Shown in pieces: positions 7,499 through 15,879 of a stretch of 64,000 bases of DNA. The position numbers were made by a program, and so were the translations under genes. Within the stretch, counting starts at the first letter, position 1, and each line of letters opens with the position of its first letter. Under the pieces are notes generated by a model. That model was given only the letters and a program-made list of their open reading frames with translations. It made no database searches and was not told the DNA's origin. The stretch is from assembly GCF_015206895.1 (NCBI RefSeq), contig NZ_JADEXU010000003.1, forward strand, positions 1-64,000, given 5' to 3'. The DNA comes from Nostoc sp. LEGE 12450. GTDB taxonomy: Bacteria > Cyanobacteriota > Cyanobacteriia > Cyanobacteriales > Nostocaceae.

Positions 7499-8620
7499 CT
7501 AACCTCCAAAGCCAGGAATTAAACGCTTGAGGGCACGATCGGTAACATCGCTATAGCGCAGTTCTCCGCACATAATCTGACCCATGATTTTGGCAGCAGA
7601 GGGATGCTTAACACCAACTTTGTAGCCAATACCAGGAAAGCGATAGAATGCTCCAGCTAATTTTTGTGCCCAAGCCATCTCAGTACCCCATTCTTCATTA
7701 ATAGCTTCACTATATTTTTCTAAAGCGTTGATGTCACCAGAAAGGGCCTCATTAATGGCTCCTGCTGCAATCAAGCCACTAAAAATTGAAGGACGAATTC
7801 CTTCTGCTGTCATAGGATAAACTACACAAGCAGCTTCGCCAGCCAAAACAGCATTTTGGGTATGCAACTTTTGCTTTCCATCCCACAAGCAAAGGGGATA
7901 ACCATACTTCTTGCTGGTTGTGATATCTAGATTAAACGATCGCGCGTATTCATCTAAAATCTTCTTAAAATCTTGGGGTTCGCCACCGCCAAACGTACCG
8001 ATACCAATGGAATAACCATCCGCTTTCGGGAAGTTCCAAATGTAGCCATTTTTCACCAAGCCCAACTCAATGTGAATTGTGGATTTGTCTTTTACAGTGG
8101 TGGAAACCTCTGCTTCCAAAGCTGCTGCTAAACGGCGTTTACGATCTTTGAAGCCTAGCCATTTTGCCATTAGCCCTTTAGCACCATCAGCCGCAATTAA
8201 GTAGCAACCTGTAATTGGCCCATTGGCTGTGTTAACTTGCCAATAGTCACCTTTAAATTCAATACCCGTTACTTCAGTATTATCTCGGAGTTCAGCCCCT
8301 TGCTTCTGTGATTGCTGCACTAGGAAATGGTCAAAAATATCTCGTCGCACCATCCAGACTGGTTCTTCTGTGGCTATTTTTGCCTCCACTGGGTCGCCTA
8401 ATTTCCAGGTAAAGCGAAAGGAGTCAGCTTTTACAGAGATTGCTGGGCTAAAATCAAAGTCAAACCATTGAGCGATCGCTGGAGATACACCACCACCACA
8501 AGGTTTATATCTTGGTAGGGATTCTTTTTCTAAGACTAATACTGAGCGACCCTGTTTGGCTAAATGATATGCAGCTGTTCCACCAGCTGGCCCAGCGCCG
8601 ACGATGATGCAGTCGTACAT
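7499..8620 (-). CDS. Geranylgeranyl reductase family FAD-dependent oxidoreductase
   Basis: 373 residues. The N-terminus MYDCIIVGAGPAGGTAAYHL is the Rossmann FAD-binding GxGxxG motif right at the start, which fixes the start at 8620 rather than the open frame 54 bp upstream. KPCGGGVSP is the geranylgeranyl-reductase-family signature that follows, and the GEAACVVYPMTAEGIRPSI region is the second FAD motif. Such enzymes reduce isoprenoid chains or related quinone/lipid substrates. It is shorter than ChlP (about 405 residues), so a chlorophyll role should not be assumed. It stands upstream of nothing obvious and is followed on the other side by pyrH-frr. Confidence 0.85.
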   Translation of the reverse strand: MYDCIIVGAGPAGGTAAYHLAKQGRSVLVLEKESLPRYKPCGGGVSPAIAQWFDFDFSPAISVKADSFRFTWKLGDPVEAKIATEEPVWMVRRDIFDHFLVQQSQKQGAELRDNTEVTGIEFKGDYWQVNTANGPITGCYLIAADGAKGLMAKWLGFKDRKRRLAAALEAEVSTTVKDKSTIHIELGLVKNGYIWNFPKADGYSIGIGTFGGGEPQDFKKILDEYARSFNLDITTSKKYGYPLCLWDGKQKLHTQNAVLAGEAACVVYPMTAEGIRPSIFSGLIAAGAINEALSGDINALEKYSEAINEEWGTEMAWAQKLAGAFYRFPGIGYKVGVKHPSAAKIMGQIMCGELRYSDVTDRALKRLIPGFGG

Positions 8621-8747
8621 AAGGCTGAATTTTGGCTCCTGAATTAGTTGATTTTCTCTTGAGTAGGGGCACAATTCATTAATTGCCCCTACTTTAATTA
8701 TTTACGTCTACTTACTTGTTTAATTTTTGTGGGATACCTAAAAAATG

Positions 8748-8788
8748 ATAAAGGCTGAAGAATTTTACCATCATCCTTCAGCCTTTAT
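8748..8788 (-). terminator. Rho-independent terminator of pyrH-frr
   Basis: A 13-bp perfect stem, ATAAAGGCTGAAG with CTTCAGCCTTTAT, lies 18 bp past the frr stop. On the minus strand it is followed by CATTTTTTAG, giving the T-run expected for termination of the pyrH-frr unit. Confidence 0.8.
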
Positions 8789-8805
8789 GCTTCAAACTTT
8801 AGACT

Positions 8806-9354
8806 TTAAACAGTCGTAATGTCTTTTTCTTTTTCTGCCAATAGTGCGTCTATTCTGCTTGTATACTCGTTTGTGAGTTTTTGCAAGTTGTCTTGCTGGT
8901 CTTTTGATTCATCTTTGGAGATTTCAGAGGCTTTCTCCTGTTTGCGAATCGAGTCTATGGCATCGCGGCGGATGTTGCGAATAGCAACACGTCCCTCTTC
9001 AGCGTACTTGGTAGCCATTTTGACGAATTCTTTTCGGCGATCGCTTGTCAAAGGCGGAATATTCAGCCGAATTACAGAACCATCATTGCTGGGGGTTAAA
9101 CCAACATCAGAAAGAGAAATCGCCTTCTCAATAATGTTTAGGGTGTTGCGCTCGTAAGGTTGAATTAGAATTGTCGAGGCATCTGGCGTGCTAATATTTG
9201 CCAGTGATTTTAAGGGTGTAGGCGAACCGTAATAGTCCACTAATACCTTATCTAATAGACTCGCATTGGCACGACCAGTGCGGATCGTGTTAAAAGCTCG
9301 TTGAGTTGACTCAACAGAACTTTGCATTTTGCTTTTCGCGTCAGCTAATATCAC
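8806..9354 (-). CDS. frr: Ribosome recycling factor
   Basis: 182 residues, the standard RRF length. RRF works with EF-G to split post-termination ribosomes. Family landmarks include the early [31 protein letters not shown], and [18 protein letters not shown]. The start is GTG 9354: an excellent GGGAGG lies 6 nt upstream, and [10 protein letters not shown]... matches family length, whereas the longer frame would add five unrelated residues. The frr start overlaps the pyrH 3' end by 14 bp, so the ribosome site of frr lies inside pyrH and the two are translationally coupled. Confidence 0.95.
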   Translation of the reverse strand: MILADAKSKMQSSVESTQRAFNTIRTGRANASLLDKVLVDYYGSPTPLKSLANISTPDASTILIQPYERNTLNIIEKAISLSDVGLTPSNDGSVIRLNIPPLTSDRRKEFVKMATKYAEEGRVAIRNIRRDAIDSIRKQEKASEISKDESKDQQDNLQKLTNEYTSRIDALLAEKEKDITTV

Positions 9355-10069
9355 AAGAACCTCCCACAAGGGTACCGATGGATTCTCCCAAGACTGCCCG
9401 GTGGATGTTACCTCGCACCGTTAGGTCAAATACCAGAATTGGGATATTATTTTCTTTACACAAGGCGATCGCAGTACTATCCATCACCCGCAAATCTTTG
9501 GCTAAAACGTGCGCGTAGGTAAGGCTATTGTAACGCTTGGCGTTAGGATAAATCTCAGGGTCAGCATCATACACCCCGTCTACTTTGGTGGCTTTAAAAA
9601 TCACTTCCGCATCAATTTCTGCTGCTCTGAGTGCCGCAGTGGTATCTGTAGTAAAGAAGGGATTTCCAGAACCAGCCCCAAAAATTACCACCCGCCCTTT
9701 TTCAAGATGACGGATGGCACGACGACGGATATATGGTTCTGCTAATTCTTGCATGGCGATCGCAGTTTGCACCCGCGTCTGTACCCCTATGTGTTCTAGC
9801 GAATCTTGCAACGTCATGGCGTTCATTACCGTGGCAATCATCCCAATATAGTCAGCGGTTGCCCTGTCCATCCCCGCCGACGCTGCTTTCACGCCACGAA
9901 AAATATTGCCGCCGCCAACAACGATGGCCATTTGAACGCCAGTGGCTATCACCTCTGCTACCTCTTGAGCTATTCCTTTGACCACTTCTGGATCAATGCC
10001 ATAGCCCATGTTGCCCATTAAGGCTTCACCGCTCAGTTTGAGTAAAACCCGTCGGTAATTCGTTCCCAT
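9341..10069 (-). CDS. pyrH: UMP kinase
   Basis: 242 residues; phosphorylates UMP to UDP in pyrimidine synthesis. It begins [19 protein letters not shown], the typical amino-acid-kinase fold start. Later motifs are [11 protein letters not shown] (phosphate binding), [18 protein letters not shown], and [19 protein letters not shown]. The open frame extends 13 codons upstream, but the family N-terminus argues for ATG 10069. The pyrH-frr order is conserved widely in bacteria. It overlaps frr by 14 bp. Confidence 0.96.
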   Translation of the reverse strand: MGTNYRRVLLKLSGEALMGNMGYGIDPEVVKGIAQEVAEVIATGVQMAIVVGGGNIFRGVKAASAGMDRATADYIGMIATVMNAMTLQDSLEHIGVQTRVQTAIAMQELAEPYIRRRAIRHLEKGRVVIFGAGSGNPFFTTDTTAALRAAEIDAEVIFKATKVDGVYDADPEIYPNAKRYNSLTYAHVLAKDLRVMDSTAIALCKENNIPILVFDLTVRGNIHRAVLGESIGTLVGGSCDIS

Positions 10070-10140
10070 GAAGTTACGCTTTATCAAAAAAGTTGCAATT
10101 GCCTCCAATTTAAGATAGCAGTTACAGGGACTATCTATGT

Positions 10141-10695
10141 CTAGTTACGCCAAATCAATGTAGTACCTACTGGTTCTGTTTGTGGTACATCTATTGGTTG
10201 ACCAAGAAATAGAGAGGCGATCGCAGTTCTTAAATATTCTTCTCCCACTGCTGATGCTTCTTGGGGATGATTGTCAATTTTGCCTTTGTAGCGGACTATA
10301 CCATTGGCATCGATTAGAAAGGCCATTGGTGTTTTCGTAGCACCAAAACTTTGGGTTACATCTTGCGTCGAGTCCCACAGGTAAGGAAAGTTCAAATTGT
10401 GACGCTCGGCAAAAGCTTTCATATTTTCAAAGCTTGTCCTAGTTTCATGATTACCATCACTACCATTCATCCCAATTAGTGTGAAGCCTTTGGGGGCAAA
10501 TTTGGCTTGAATCTTTTTTAACCTGCCTATATATGACTCTACATAAGGACAGTGGTTACACATGGAAATAACACCCACTGCTCGGAACTTCTCAAGATAA
10601 CGCCTGAGATGGTGTACTTGACCGTCAATTCCTGGCAATTCAAAATCGGGTGCATAGCTCCCGATGGGAGTATCGATTGTTTCTAGTATATTCAT
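10141..10695 (-). CDS. Thioredoxin-family redoxin (AhpC/TSA-like)
   Basis: 184 residues. The start [22 protein letters not shown] is the classic peroxiredoxin/TlpA-type entry. The active-site region reads [12 protein letters not shown], a CxxC pair (Cys46 and Cys49 approximately) at the N-terminus of a helix. [18 protein letters not shown] supplies the cis-Pro loop. This subfamily is annotated as thioredoxin family protein; a reductase or peroxidase role for small thiols is likely, but the substrate is unknown. No signal peptide, so probably cytosolic. It lies 71 bp upstream of pyrH in the same orientation and could be cotranscribed with it. Confidence 0.85.
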   Translation of the reverse strand: MNILETIDTPIGSYAPDFELPGIDGQVHHLRRYLEKFRAVGVISMCNHCPYVESYIGRLKKIQAKFAPKGFTLIGMNGSDGNHETRTSFENMKAFAERHNLNFPYLWDSTQDVTQSFGATKTPMAFLIDANGIVRYKGKIDNHPQEASAVGEEYLRTAIASLFLGQPIDVPQTEPVGTTLIWRN

Positions 10696-11144
10696 ATTGT
10701 CTGGCTCGCAGAACTAGGAACAAGAAAAATGTTGTTAAATTCAGCGTCAGTTTCCAGTTGCAAACCACCCCTTAGCCGATGCCTCATATTCTGACAATGT
10801 TATAGACCAAAATAGCGATCGTAAATTGTGAATCTACTGAATCTAGCACTGATGCTAATTCACTCACATCTAAAAAAATGGCAAAAATATTACTCACATT
10901 ATAGAAGTGATGATTCCTAATGCTGACATAATCTAAGTTGTGAGGAAATTACCTCTATCAACAAAATGAAAACTCTTTACCTGGATAAAACTATCAGCCT
11001 AGAAGCTTTTCTAGTGTATGTCTAAGTTATCACTAGACCAAAGGATTTTATTTGAAAATCTGATAAATTTTATTCAAATTCAAAAGAATTTTACTTACGC
11101 CTAGCTGCTGACGGGCTTTTACCCTTGTATTCCTAAAATTTCCC
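10696..11144. other. Intergenic region between divergent genes
   Basis: 449 bp of AT-rich sequence between the redoxin gene and the hydrolase gene, which are divergently transcribed. It should hold promoters for both. No repeat, RNA or conserved motif is recognised. Confidence 0.4.
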
Positions 11145-12047
11145 ATGACAACCTCAAGTTCAAAAACAGCATTTACCTCTACAAAAACCTGGATTTGGCA
11201 AGATTTCCCTATCTGCTATCAAACCCAAGGAACAACTGGGCCTGCTGTTGTCCTCGTGCATGGATTTGGCGCTTCTTGGTGGCATTGGCGGAGAAACATT
11301 CCCGTTTTAGCACAAAATTGCCGAGTTTATGCGATTGATTTGATTGGTTTTGGCGGTTCCGCAAAACCTAAACCTGGTGAAAAAATTACCTATACTCTAG
11401 AAACATGGGGACAACAAGTAGCAGATTTTTGCCGTGAAGTTGTTGGCGAACCTGCTTTTTTAGTCGGAAATTCTATTGGCTGTATTGTAGCTATGCAAGC
11501 AGCAGTTAGCAACCCAGATATTGCCTTAGGAGTTGCATTGCTCAACTGTTCTTTACGGCTGTTGCACGATCGCAAACGGGTAACTTTACCTTGGACTCGT
11601 CGTGTCGGAGCGCCTTTACTGCAACGCTTGCTTTCTATCAAAGCAGTTGGCGATTTCTTTTTCAATCAACTTGCCAAACCGAAAACAGTACGGAAGATTT
11701 TACTAAAAGCTTATGCCAATCCTGAGATGGTAACAGATGAGTTGGTGAATATTCTCACTTCACCAGCAAGCGATCCGGGGGCTGTAGCTGTTTTCCTTGC
11801 CTTCACTTCTTATTCTACAGGGCCTCTACCAGAAGACCTTTTACCGCTGCTACCTTGTCCGGCAATTATCTTGTGGGGAACGGCCGATCCGTGGGAACCA
11901 ATTAAGTTAGGTAGAGAATTGGCTAATTTCCCACAAGTACAAAAGTTTATTCCTTTAGAAGGAGTTGGGCATTGTCCCCAAGATGAAGCACCAGAGTTAG
12001 TCAATCCGATTTTACTTGATTGGATTTGGGAGCGATCGGCAGTGTGA
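11145..12047 (+). CDS. Alpha/beta fold hydrolase
   Basis: 300 residues. The hydrolase-fold landmarks are in order: VVLVHGFGASWWHWRRN (oxyanion HG), YAIDLIGFGGSAKP, GNSIGCIVAMQAA with the nucleophile Ser in GxSxG, an acidic position in LWGTADPWEP, and the His in EGVGHCPQDEAPELV. A plausible intact Ser-Asp-His triad. Cyanobacterial genes of this type are often annotated near chlorophyll or lipid functions, but the substrate cannot be read here. No signal peptide. Followed by a strong terminator about 115 bp downstream. Confidence 0.85.
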   Translation: MTTSSSKTAFTSTKTWIWQDFPICYQTQGTTGPAVVLVHGFGASWWHWRRNIPVLAQNCRVYAIDLIGFGGSAKPKPGEKITYTLETWGQQVADFCREVVGEPAFLVGNSIGCIVAMQAAVSNPDIALGVALLNCSLRLLHDRKRVTLPWTRRVGAPLLQRLLSIKAVGDFFFNQLAKPKTVRKILLKAYANPEMVTDELVNILTSPASDPGAVAVFLAFTSYSTGPLPEDLLPLLPCPAIILWGTADPWEPIKLGRELANFPQVQKFIPLEGVGHCPQDEAPELVNPILLDWIWERSAV

Positions 12048-12354
12048 GATTCTGTTGAAAGCTTTTATTGCTTGCCACATACACGAACTATGTAGAGAAT
12101 ACATCTGGTAGCGGTAGAGTAATTATTAAGTGCAAATTTACAGAGAATTGGTATTAAGATAAAAGCCCGTTGAAACGGGCTTTTTCGTCTTTCAGGCTTA
12201 GTCTAAAACGCAGAATACAGAGATACGCACTTGTTCTGCCCTGACTTGCAAACTTCGAGATATTTCTTACCATCTGTTAGTTTTTTAGCATTGGGAGTGG
12301 AAAGCCTTGTTGCAAGCATTCCAGACGGCAAAAAGTGCAAGTTAAATAGGCTTA
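12048..12354. other. Intergenic region between convergent genes
   Basis: 307 bp between the hydrolase and the first peptide precursor, which converge. It contains the terminator at 12162-12186; nothing else is recognised. Confidence 0.4.
12162..12186 (+). terminator. Rho-independent terminator
   Basis: AGCCCGT-TGAA-ACGGGCT followed by TTTTTC. It is a compact GC-rich stem with a tetraloop and T-run on the plus strand, downstream of the hydrolase. The A-run on the other side could make it serve the minus-strand peptide locus as well. Confidence 0.85.
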
Positions 12355-12537
12355 CTACCAGGCTCTGGGACCGCCCCAACCACGACGCCAACCACCGCCC
12401 CATTTAGGACGCCAACCGCCGCGCCATTTAGGACGCCAACCGCCGCCCCACCTGCGGACGTTACCTCCACCTAAAAGCTCCTGTTGCTCCATGGATAGCT
12501 CGACAAGCAAATCGGATTGGATGGATTGAGATGACAT
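12355..12537 (-). CDS. Double-glycine leader peptide precursor, Trp/Gly/Arg-rich core
   Basis: 60 residues. The leader of exactly 25 residues starts MSSQSIQSDLLVEL and ends ELLGGG, a C39-peptidase double-glycine site; this type is known in cyanobacteria as CTB-family bacteriocin. The 35-residue core is made of repeated GGWRPKW-like units with eight Trp, eight Arg, two Lys and no acidic residue. ATG 12537 is preferred over the frame start 15 bp upstream because GAGG then lies 9 nt before it, as in the two sister precursors. Probably cleaved and exported by the adjacent ABC transporter. Activity (toxin, signal) is unknown. Confidence 0.8.
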   Translation of the reverse strand: MSSQSIQSDLLVELSMEQQELLGGGNVRRWGGGWRPKWRGGWRPKWGGGWRRGWGGPRAW

Positions 12538-12653
12538 AATTGTTTGCCTCAATTTTATACAGTGCAGAAGAATGGCTAGTGCCTTGATTGATGCAGAAAA
12601 AGCTGTAGTTTAAAACTATTTTGATCTGAAATAAACGGAGTTTACCTATCTTT

Positions 12654-12677
12654 AACAAGGGGCTTAAGCCCCTTGTT
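12654..12677. repeat. Perfect palindrome between precursor genes
   Basis: AACAAGGGGC-TTAA-GCCCCTTGTT, a 10-bp perfect stem, lies between the 12770 precursor and the 12537 precursor. No long T-run follows on either strand. It may attenuate or stabilise the transcript, or be a dispersed repeat. Confidence 0.6.
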
Positions 12678-12769
12678 TGCTTATAGGAGACTGCTCAAAT
12701 TCTTTCTCGAAATTGAATTTATCTTGAGAAAATTATATGAGCTTTTCTTTCTCCCACTAATTGCAAAGT

Positions 12770-13012
12770 TTAGGACAACCTTGGGATTTTGCGGAGACTC
12801 ACGATACCCCTAATAAAGAATCGTTTACGACGGGAACCGCCTGGGGATGAGCCTCCACCTTCGAAAGAAGGCTCTTCACCACCCTCTCCTTCATCACCTA
12901 ATTCTTCATCACCTGAGTCTCCTTCATCGCCAACTTGTCCGCCAGCTAGAAACTGTTGTTGCTCTGTAGATAAGTCTACAAGCAAATCAGACATAGTAAT
13001 TTGATTTGACAT
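12770..13012 (-). CDS. Double-glycine leader peptide precursor, charge-segregated core
   Basis: 80 residues. The leader is 25 residues (MSNQITMSDLLVDL to FLAGG) and closely matches those of the neighbouring precursors. The core after GG is split: about 30 residues dominated by Asp, Glu and Gly, then a basic C-terminal part with SRRKRFFIRG and LRKIPRLS. The acidic segment might keep the basic peptide inactive until a further cut (inference). GAGG lies 9 nt before the ATG, and a conserved hairpin and 13-mer lie further upstream. Same locus as the C39 transporter. Confidence 0.8.
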   Translation of the reverse strand: MSNQITMSDLLVDLSTEQQQFLAGGQVGDEGDSGDEELGDEGEGGEEPSFEGGGSSPGGSRRKRFFIRGIVSLRKIPRLS

Positions 13013-13336
13013 ACCTTTTTACCTCACTTACGAACATAGGTGTTATTCACCTATATTTTTAATAATAATTATTTTGTGAGAGTTTAAATTACTCCAAAGT
13101 TAGAAATGATAATAATAAAAATATTTCTTTTGGCTCATGAATATTTAAATAACAAGCAAATAAAAATAATATTTGAGAATTAATTGCCAAAGCTATATTA
13201 GCTTATGCAAAATTACTCAAGTTTCATCCTAATTTAGTAAGTTAAAACTTGAGTAGTATAAGTTCTATTGAGAAACGTAGAGGCACTATTAATTGTGCAT
13301 CTATGCCTAGTTAACTGCTTTTTTCGAAACTAATTT
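13013..13336. other. Intergenic leader region
   Basis: 324 bp between precursor genes. Apart from the leader element at 13022-13054 it is AT-rich with no recognised feature. A promoter for the 12770 precursor may be here. Confidence 0.35.
13022..13054 (-). promoter_or_regulatory. Conserved leader element of precursor mRNA (13-mer plus hairpin)
   Basis: On the minus strand, a 7-bp perfect hairpin (ATAGGTG / CACCTAT, 13036-13054) is followed by TTCGTAAGTGAGG (13022-13034), then 9 nt and the ATG of the 12770 precursor. The same arrangement with a different hairpin sequence precedes the 18438 precursor. The element covers the ribosome site. Confidence 0.65.
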
Positions 13337-13654
13337 TTATGAAAAAACACTATTTAATAGATTGGCAATCAAATTTTTCAATTTATCCCCTCCTAAACTA
13401 AAGTTTGGTAAACCAAACGTTATCGAAGACCCAATAGTAAATTGTGACAAACTATATCTAGTTTTTTGTGAAGAAATATCACCACTTACAAGCTTTAATG
13501 TATTGTCTGCCGCACTTTGGATATTAGTTTGCTGGATAAAAAAATTACTTCCACCTGGTATATTTGCGATTTGCCCAGCAGCTAGGTTTTCCTGTTCTTC
13601 TTCAGATAAATCACTAAGCCATTCAGGATTATGGGATTTGGGATTTTCAGACAT
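13337..13654 (-). CDS. Divergent peptide precursor next to the C39 transporter
   Basis: 105 residues, immediately downstream (30 bp) of the ABC transporter gene. The start MSENPKSHNPEWLSDLSEEE and then QENLAAG resemble the leader pattern LSxEEQExLAxG, but the site is Ala-Gly rather than Gly-Gly; a later IPGG could be an alternative cut. The remainder is Ser/Asn/Leu-rich with a C-terminal amphipathic stretch (KLKNLIANLLNSVF). It lacks the 13-mer leader element of its relatives, so it is probably expressed from the transporter transcript. Likely a member of the same peptide family but less certain. Confidence 0.65.
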   Translation of the reverse strand: MSENPKSHNPEWLSDLSEEEQENLAAGQIANIPGGSNFFIQQTNIQSAADNTLKLVSGDISSQKTRYSLSQFTIGSSITFGLPNFSLGGDKLKNLIANLLNSVFS

Positions 13655-13684
13655 AGTTTTATTTGCTCATACAAAGACTATTTT

Positions 13685-15853
13685 TTACATTGATAAAAAT
13701 TTTAAATGCTCTCCTTGCTGAGAGAGAAAAGTCTCAAGATCGCCTTGTATTTGTACCTGACCTTTATCTAGTAGTACAATCCAATCGGCTCGATTAATTA
13801 CGCTGGGACGATGGGTAATCAAAATAGTAGTTTTGCCTTCTCGGTATTCCAAAAGCCTGTCTAGTACGTGAGATTCGCTGACTGGATCGAGTCCAGCTGT
13901 TGCTTCGTCTAAAATCAGTACAGGTGGATTGGTAAGGATGCCTCTAGCGATCGCTAATCGTTGTCTTTGTCCACCAGAGATATTTGCCCCAAATTCCCCT
14001 AAAACTGTTTGATATTGATTCGGAAGTTGACTGATAAACTCATCTGCATCCGCTATCTGGCAAGCTTTGACAATTTCTTCAAAGGAAATATAAGGTGTTC
14101 CTAAACGGAAGTTTTCTAAAATTGAGCGACTCCAAAAATGAGGTTCTTGGGGTACATAGACTACTTGTTGTCGCAAACAATCCAGGGAAAGATCGTTGAT
14201 GTTATAGAAACCAATGCGGATATTGCCAGAGTTAGGCTGATATAAGCCTGCAATCACTTTCGCTAAAGTACTTTTACCACAACCTGATTTACCAATCAAA
14301 GCGATCGCTTTCCCTCCAGGAAGTTTAAGAGAAAAATCCTCTAATAAGTCAACTCTACCAGGGTGGTGAAATTGGACATGGGAACAGCGAATGTCTGCAT
14401 CACTAGAAATTTGAACAACCGGCTTTTGACTACCTCCGACTACTTCTGGTGTCGCATCGATAACTTCTAGAAGGCGAGAAATTGCTGTTTGAGAGCGAAA
14501 ATATTCATCTACTAAGCCAACCACTGAGTTAATTAAAGCCAGAACATTAAATTGTAGGGCGTTAAAAGCCAGCATTTGACCGATGCTTAATTCCCCATTA
14601 ATCACCAAGATACTTCCTAAACCAAGTAAAATCACACCACCAATGGTAGCTATAAGTTTGCTAATAGTACCGTTGATAATACCGATTTGGATAGTGCTAA
14701 AAGTCAAGTTAGCAAGGCGACCAAAGCGGCTTTGAAATTCATCCCAAAATTGCGGAGCGGCATTTGTAGTTTTGATTACCTGTGCGCCCTTAAATGTTTC
14801 CACCAAAACACCTTGATTTTCCGTCCCTAAAACTAAGAGACTGCGGGTTTTTTGTTGGAGGATGGGTAAAAAAGGTAGGGTAGAGAGGGTAATTAACCCA
14901 GCAAAAATCATGACTGCCATTGTCAGTTTCCAGCTGTAAAACAGCATCACGCCAAAAGAAACCACGGCAACAAAAAACTGGCTAGGTAAAAGAACTACAA
15001 TTTGCGATACTAACTGGTTGATGTCGTTGATATCTCGCAGACGGCTAGTGATTTCACCACTACGACGGGCTTCGTAGTAATTTAAAGGCAATTGGAGAAT
15101 TTTTCGCCCAAATTCCAAGACTAATCCTAATTGCAGTCGCTGCCCAAAATGAGCAATCATAATCGCCTGCAATAGTTGCAAAGTACTGCCGAATAAGCTC
15201 ATAACTACAACGGCTGAGATTACAACAGTGAGTAACTGCGTATCTCCACGCACAAGTACATCGTCTGTAAGCAGTTGGATCAAGACGGGAGTACTTAGAG
15301 CCAACAGACCTAAGACAATGTTGATCGTTATAACTTGAGTTAGCAGTCCACGATAAGGTAAAATGCGTACTAAAAAGCGACTTAAGCCACCTTTTGCTTC
15401 TTCTTTGGGCTGCTCAAAAAAGCGGACTGGATCTGGCTCTAGTAAGAGCATCACCCCATTCCAAGCTTCTGTTAACTCTTCTCGGTTAATATAACGGATA
15501 CCCACAGCTGGATCGGCAATGACGTACTTATTGCCGCGCTTGGTGTATAAAACAACCCAATGATAACCCCGCCAATGAATAATTGCTGGTAGATTGATTT
15601 CTGTGATTCTATCCACGATCGCAGGTGAAGCTTTCACTGCCCTAGCATTAAAACCCAGAGTCTCAGATCCACGCTTTAAACCCAGCAAAGTTGTTCCTAG
15701 CTGTCCAGTCCCAACGGCATCTCGACTGCGATTTATGCTTAAAAAACGTCCGTGATGTTTGCAAATTGAAGCAAGACTAGCGGCTCCACAGTCTTCTTCA
15801 CTCAACTGCAAAACACACTGGTAATTTTTATGGAGTTTGAATAGATCAAACAT
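13685..15853 (-). CDS. C39-peptidase-containing ABC exporter
   Basis: 722 residues. The N-terminal C39 peptidase domain has LSEEDCGAAS (catalytic Cys22), GYHWVV (His98) and IADPAVG (Asp114), an intact triad that cuts after double glycine. A six-helix membrane domain spans about residues 160-440. The ATPase has GKSGCGKST (Walker A), SGGQRQRLAIARG (signature), and VLILDEATAGLD (Walker B). It should cleave leaders and export the cores of the nearby precursors through the HlyD adaptor and an outer-membrane channel encoded elsewhere. ATG 15853 is chosen over a GTG two codons upstream. It follows the HlyD gene by 26 bp as an operon. Confidence 0.92.
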   Translation of the reverse strand: MFDLFKLHKNYQCVLQLSEEDCGAASLASICKHHGRFLSINRSRDAVGTGQLGTTLLGLKRGSETLGFNARAVKASPAIVDRITEINLPAIIHWRGYHWVVLYTKRGNKYVIADPAVGIRYINREELTEAWNGVMLLLEPDPVRFFEQPKEEAKGGLSRFLVRILPYRGLLTQVITINIVLGLLALSTPVLIQLLTDDVLVRGDTQLLTVVISAVVVMSLFGSTLQLLQAIMIAHFGQRLQLGLVLEFGRKILQLPLNYYEARRSGEITSRLRDINDINQLVSQIVVLLPSQFFVAVVSFGVMLFYSWKLTMAVMIFAGLITLSTLPFLPILQQKTRSLLVLGTENQGVLVETFKGAQVIKTTNAAPQFWDEFQSRFGRLANLTFSTIQIGIINGTISKLIATIGGVILLGLGSILVINGELSIGQMLAFNALQFNVLALINSVVGLVDEYFRSQTAISRLLEVIDATPEVVGGSQKPVVQISSDADIRCSHVQFHHPGRVDLLEDFSLKLPGGKAIALIGKSGCGKSTLAKVIAGLYQPNSGNIRIGFYNINDLSLDCLRQQVVYVPQEPHFWSRSILENFRLGTPYISFEEIVKACQIADADEFISQLPNQYQTVLGEFGANISGGQRQRLAIARGILTNPPVLILDEATAGLDPVSESHVLDRLLEYREGKTTILITHRPSVINRADWIVLLDKGQVQIQGDLETFLSQQGEHLKFLSM

Positions 15854-15879
15854 GGTCACTAGACCTATTAAATGAGTGA

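Noticed and set aside
12461-12658. Second leader-peptide frame overlapping the 12355 precursor
   Set aside because: It is the other reading frame of the same repeat-rich gene and lacks a leader pattern.
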